This document shows positions 7,231 through 7,546 of a stretch of DNA of 7,546 nt, in pieces (position 1 is the stretch's first letter; every line of letters begins with the position of its first letter). Source of the DNA: an uncultured Chitinophagaceae bacterium (GTDB taxonomy: Bacteria > Bacteroidota > Bacteroidia > Chitinophagales > Chitinophagaceae); the NCBI GenBank assembly GCA_934502905.1, contig CAKSVK010000168.1:1-7546 (forward strand), given 5' to 3'. Made by a program: the position numbers and the translations under genes. The notes below the pieces were generated by a model. That model saw only the letters and a program-made list of their open reading frames with translations, was not told the DNA's origin and did no database searches.

Positions 7231-7252
7231 AATATTCCGCCGCGCTGCGGCT
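7231..7252 (+). repeat. REP-like hairpin unit 1
   Basis: AATAT, three bases, then GCCGC-GCT-GCGGC (7239-7251), a perfect 5-bp stem with a three-base loop, then T. Unit 2 starts exactly 35 bases later with the same spacing. A second hairpin, GGAATA (7221-7226) with TATTCC (7233-7238), overlaps its left part and could compete with or stack on it. Confidence 0.65.
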
Positions 7253-7265
7253 TAAAGTGGCTACA

Positions 7266-7287
7266 AATATGTGGGCGCGCTGCGCCT
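7266..7287 (+). repeat. REP-like hairpin unit 2 (tandem with unit 1)
   Basis: AATAT, three bases, then GGCGC-GCT-GCGCC (7274-7286), then T. Compared with unit 1 the second stem pair has switched from C-G to G-C on both sides, a compensatory change that indicates the fold, not only the sequence, is kept. Confidence 0.65.
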
Positions 7288-7294
7288 GCTTCTC

Positions 7295-7319
7295 AGGTCA
7301 ACAAATCGGGAAAAGCGAA
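7295..7319 (+). repeat. 25-base direct repeat, copy 2
   Basis: This second copy of the repeat at 7150-7174 differs at three positions, all transitions. It begins 8 bases after hairpin unit 2. The preceding bases in both copies include CCTG and CTT in similar order, so the original duplicated unit may have been longer. Confidence 0.65.
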
Positions 7320-7503
7320 AAATTAAATTACCGGGTTTTAATAGTTCCTGTTTGACAAATTTTGGGAGCAGACAGGTCAGGCACAGAACTCGGCTGCCGG
7401 ATGATCCGTCCTACATAGCAGTAAAACGTTACAACACCCCGAAGATACCCGGCAGGCAAGCTGTGTAGCAGCGATAATATTTGCAGGAAAATAGAGAGAA
7501 CGG

Positions 7504-7522
7504 AAAAAAGGCGCGTAGCGCC
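7504..7522 (-). terminator. Candidate intrinsic terminator for a gene beyond the right edge
   Basis: On the minus strand the all-GC 5-bp stem GGCGC/GCGCC with loop TAC is followed immediately by TTTTTT (7509-7504). This is the only hairpin plus T tract in the window. It would end transcription entering from the right on the minus strand, converging on the outer-membrane protein gene. The stem is short; the structure coincides with hairpin repeat unit 3. Confidence 0.4.
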
Positions 7523-7530
7523 GTAATATT
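7509..7530 (-). repeat. REP-like hairpin unit 3 (inverted copy)
   Basis: Read on the minus strand from 7530: AATAT, three bases, GGCGC-TAC-GCGCC (7522-7510), then T. Spacing is identical to units 1 and 2 but orientation is opposite, and the loop differs (TAC instead of GCT). The extended match TTTAATATT is shared with unit 1. Confidence 0.65.
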
Positions 7531-7546
7531 AAAGCCGGGCCCATAT

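Larger units (their letters stand above)
7077..7546. other. Gene-free, repeat-rich intergenic region
   Basis: No convincing coding frame is present. The longest plus frame (7271-7468, 65 codons) starts inside a hairpin repeat and gives an Arg/Lys-rich chance-like sequence. A minus frame from the right edge (ATG about 7545, 55 codons) reads through another hairpin. The region holds three REP-like hairpin units, a 25-base direct repeat, and an imperfect 8-bp stem (CCTGTTTG 7347-7354 with CAGACAGG 7369-7376, one G-U pair). No T-tailed hairpin directly follows the gene ending at 7076; GCAGG (7104-7108) and CCTGC (7135-7139) are too far apart to be persuasive. Confidence 0.7.

Noticed and set aside
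7271..7468. Plus-strand 65-codon frame in the right intergenic region
   Set aside because: It starts inside hairpin unit 2, runs across a direct repeat and has chance-like composition with no ribosome site.
7077..7546. MITE or insertion sequence bounded by hairpin units 1 and 3 as terminal inverted repeats
   Set aside because: The inverted match is limited to the AATAT-hairpin unit, which also occurs in tandem, no target-site duplication is seen and no transposase is present. A dispersed hairpin repeat explains the data better.

Overview
The window looks like chromosomal DNA of a Bacteroidota member, most likely of the Chitinophaga/Niastella type. Three things point there: a CarboxypepD_reg plus plug plus OMP_b-brl_3 outer-membrane protein, promoter elements of the Bacteroidota form TAnnTTTG, and mostly weak Shine-Dalgarno sequences. 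The taxon is inferred from these features, not from a marker gene.

Left part (102-3872, minus strand): a compact three-gene unit read right to left, proB (glutamate 5-kinase), proA (glutamate-5-semialdehyde dehydrogenase) and a uxaB-type tagaturonate reductase, with gaps of only 22 and 32 bases. ProB and ProA carry out the first two steps of proline synthesis from glutamate; proC is not in the window. The third gene belongs to hexuronate catabolism by family, so its place in a proline operon is unexpected. A TAnnTTTG element 23 bases before proB is the likely operon promoter. A small hairpin lies after uxaB. Bases 2-76 may hold the 3' end of a convergent plus-strand gene.

Middle (3873-4271): a 399-base divergent intergenic region. 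It holds the proB promoter, a possible 58-codon plus-strand ORF with a strong AAGGAG site, several short repeats, and next to the right-hand gene a pair of TTAACCT direct repeats 10 bases apart followed by a TAnnTTTG element.

Right part (4272-7076, plus strand): one large gene for a 934-residue exported outer-membrane beta-barrel protein of the TonB-dependent-receptor-like type. No SusD-like partner is visible and its ligand cannot be told from sequence.

Far right (7077-7546): 470 bases without a convincing gene but rich in small repeats. Three copies of a REP-like hairpin unit are present, two in tandem and one inverted; their stems show a compensatory base change. The inverted copy is followed on the minus strand by six Ts, so it could serve as a terminator for a gene beyond the right edge. 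A 25-base direct repeat is also present. I found no undescribed multi-gene system; the hairpin repeat family is the most notable non-coding signal.
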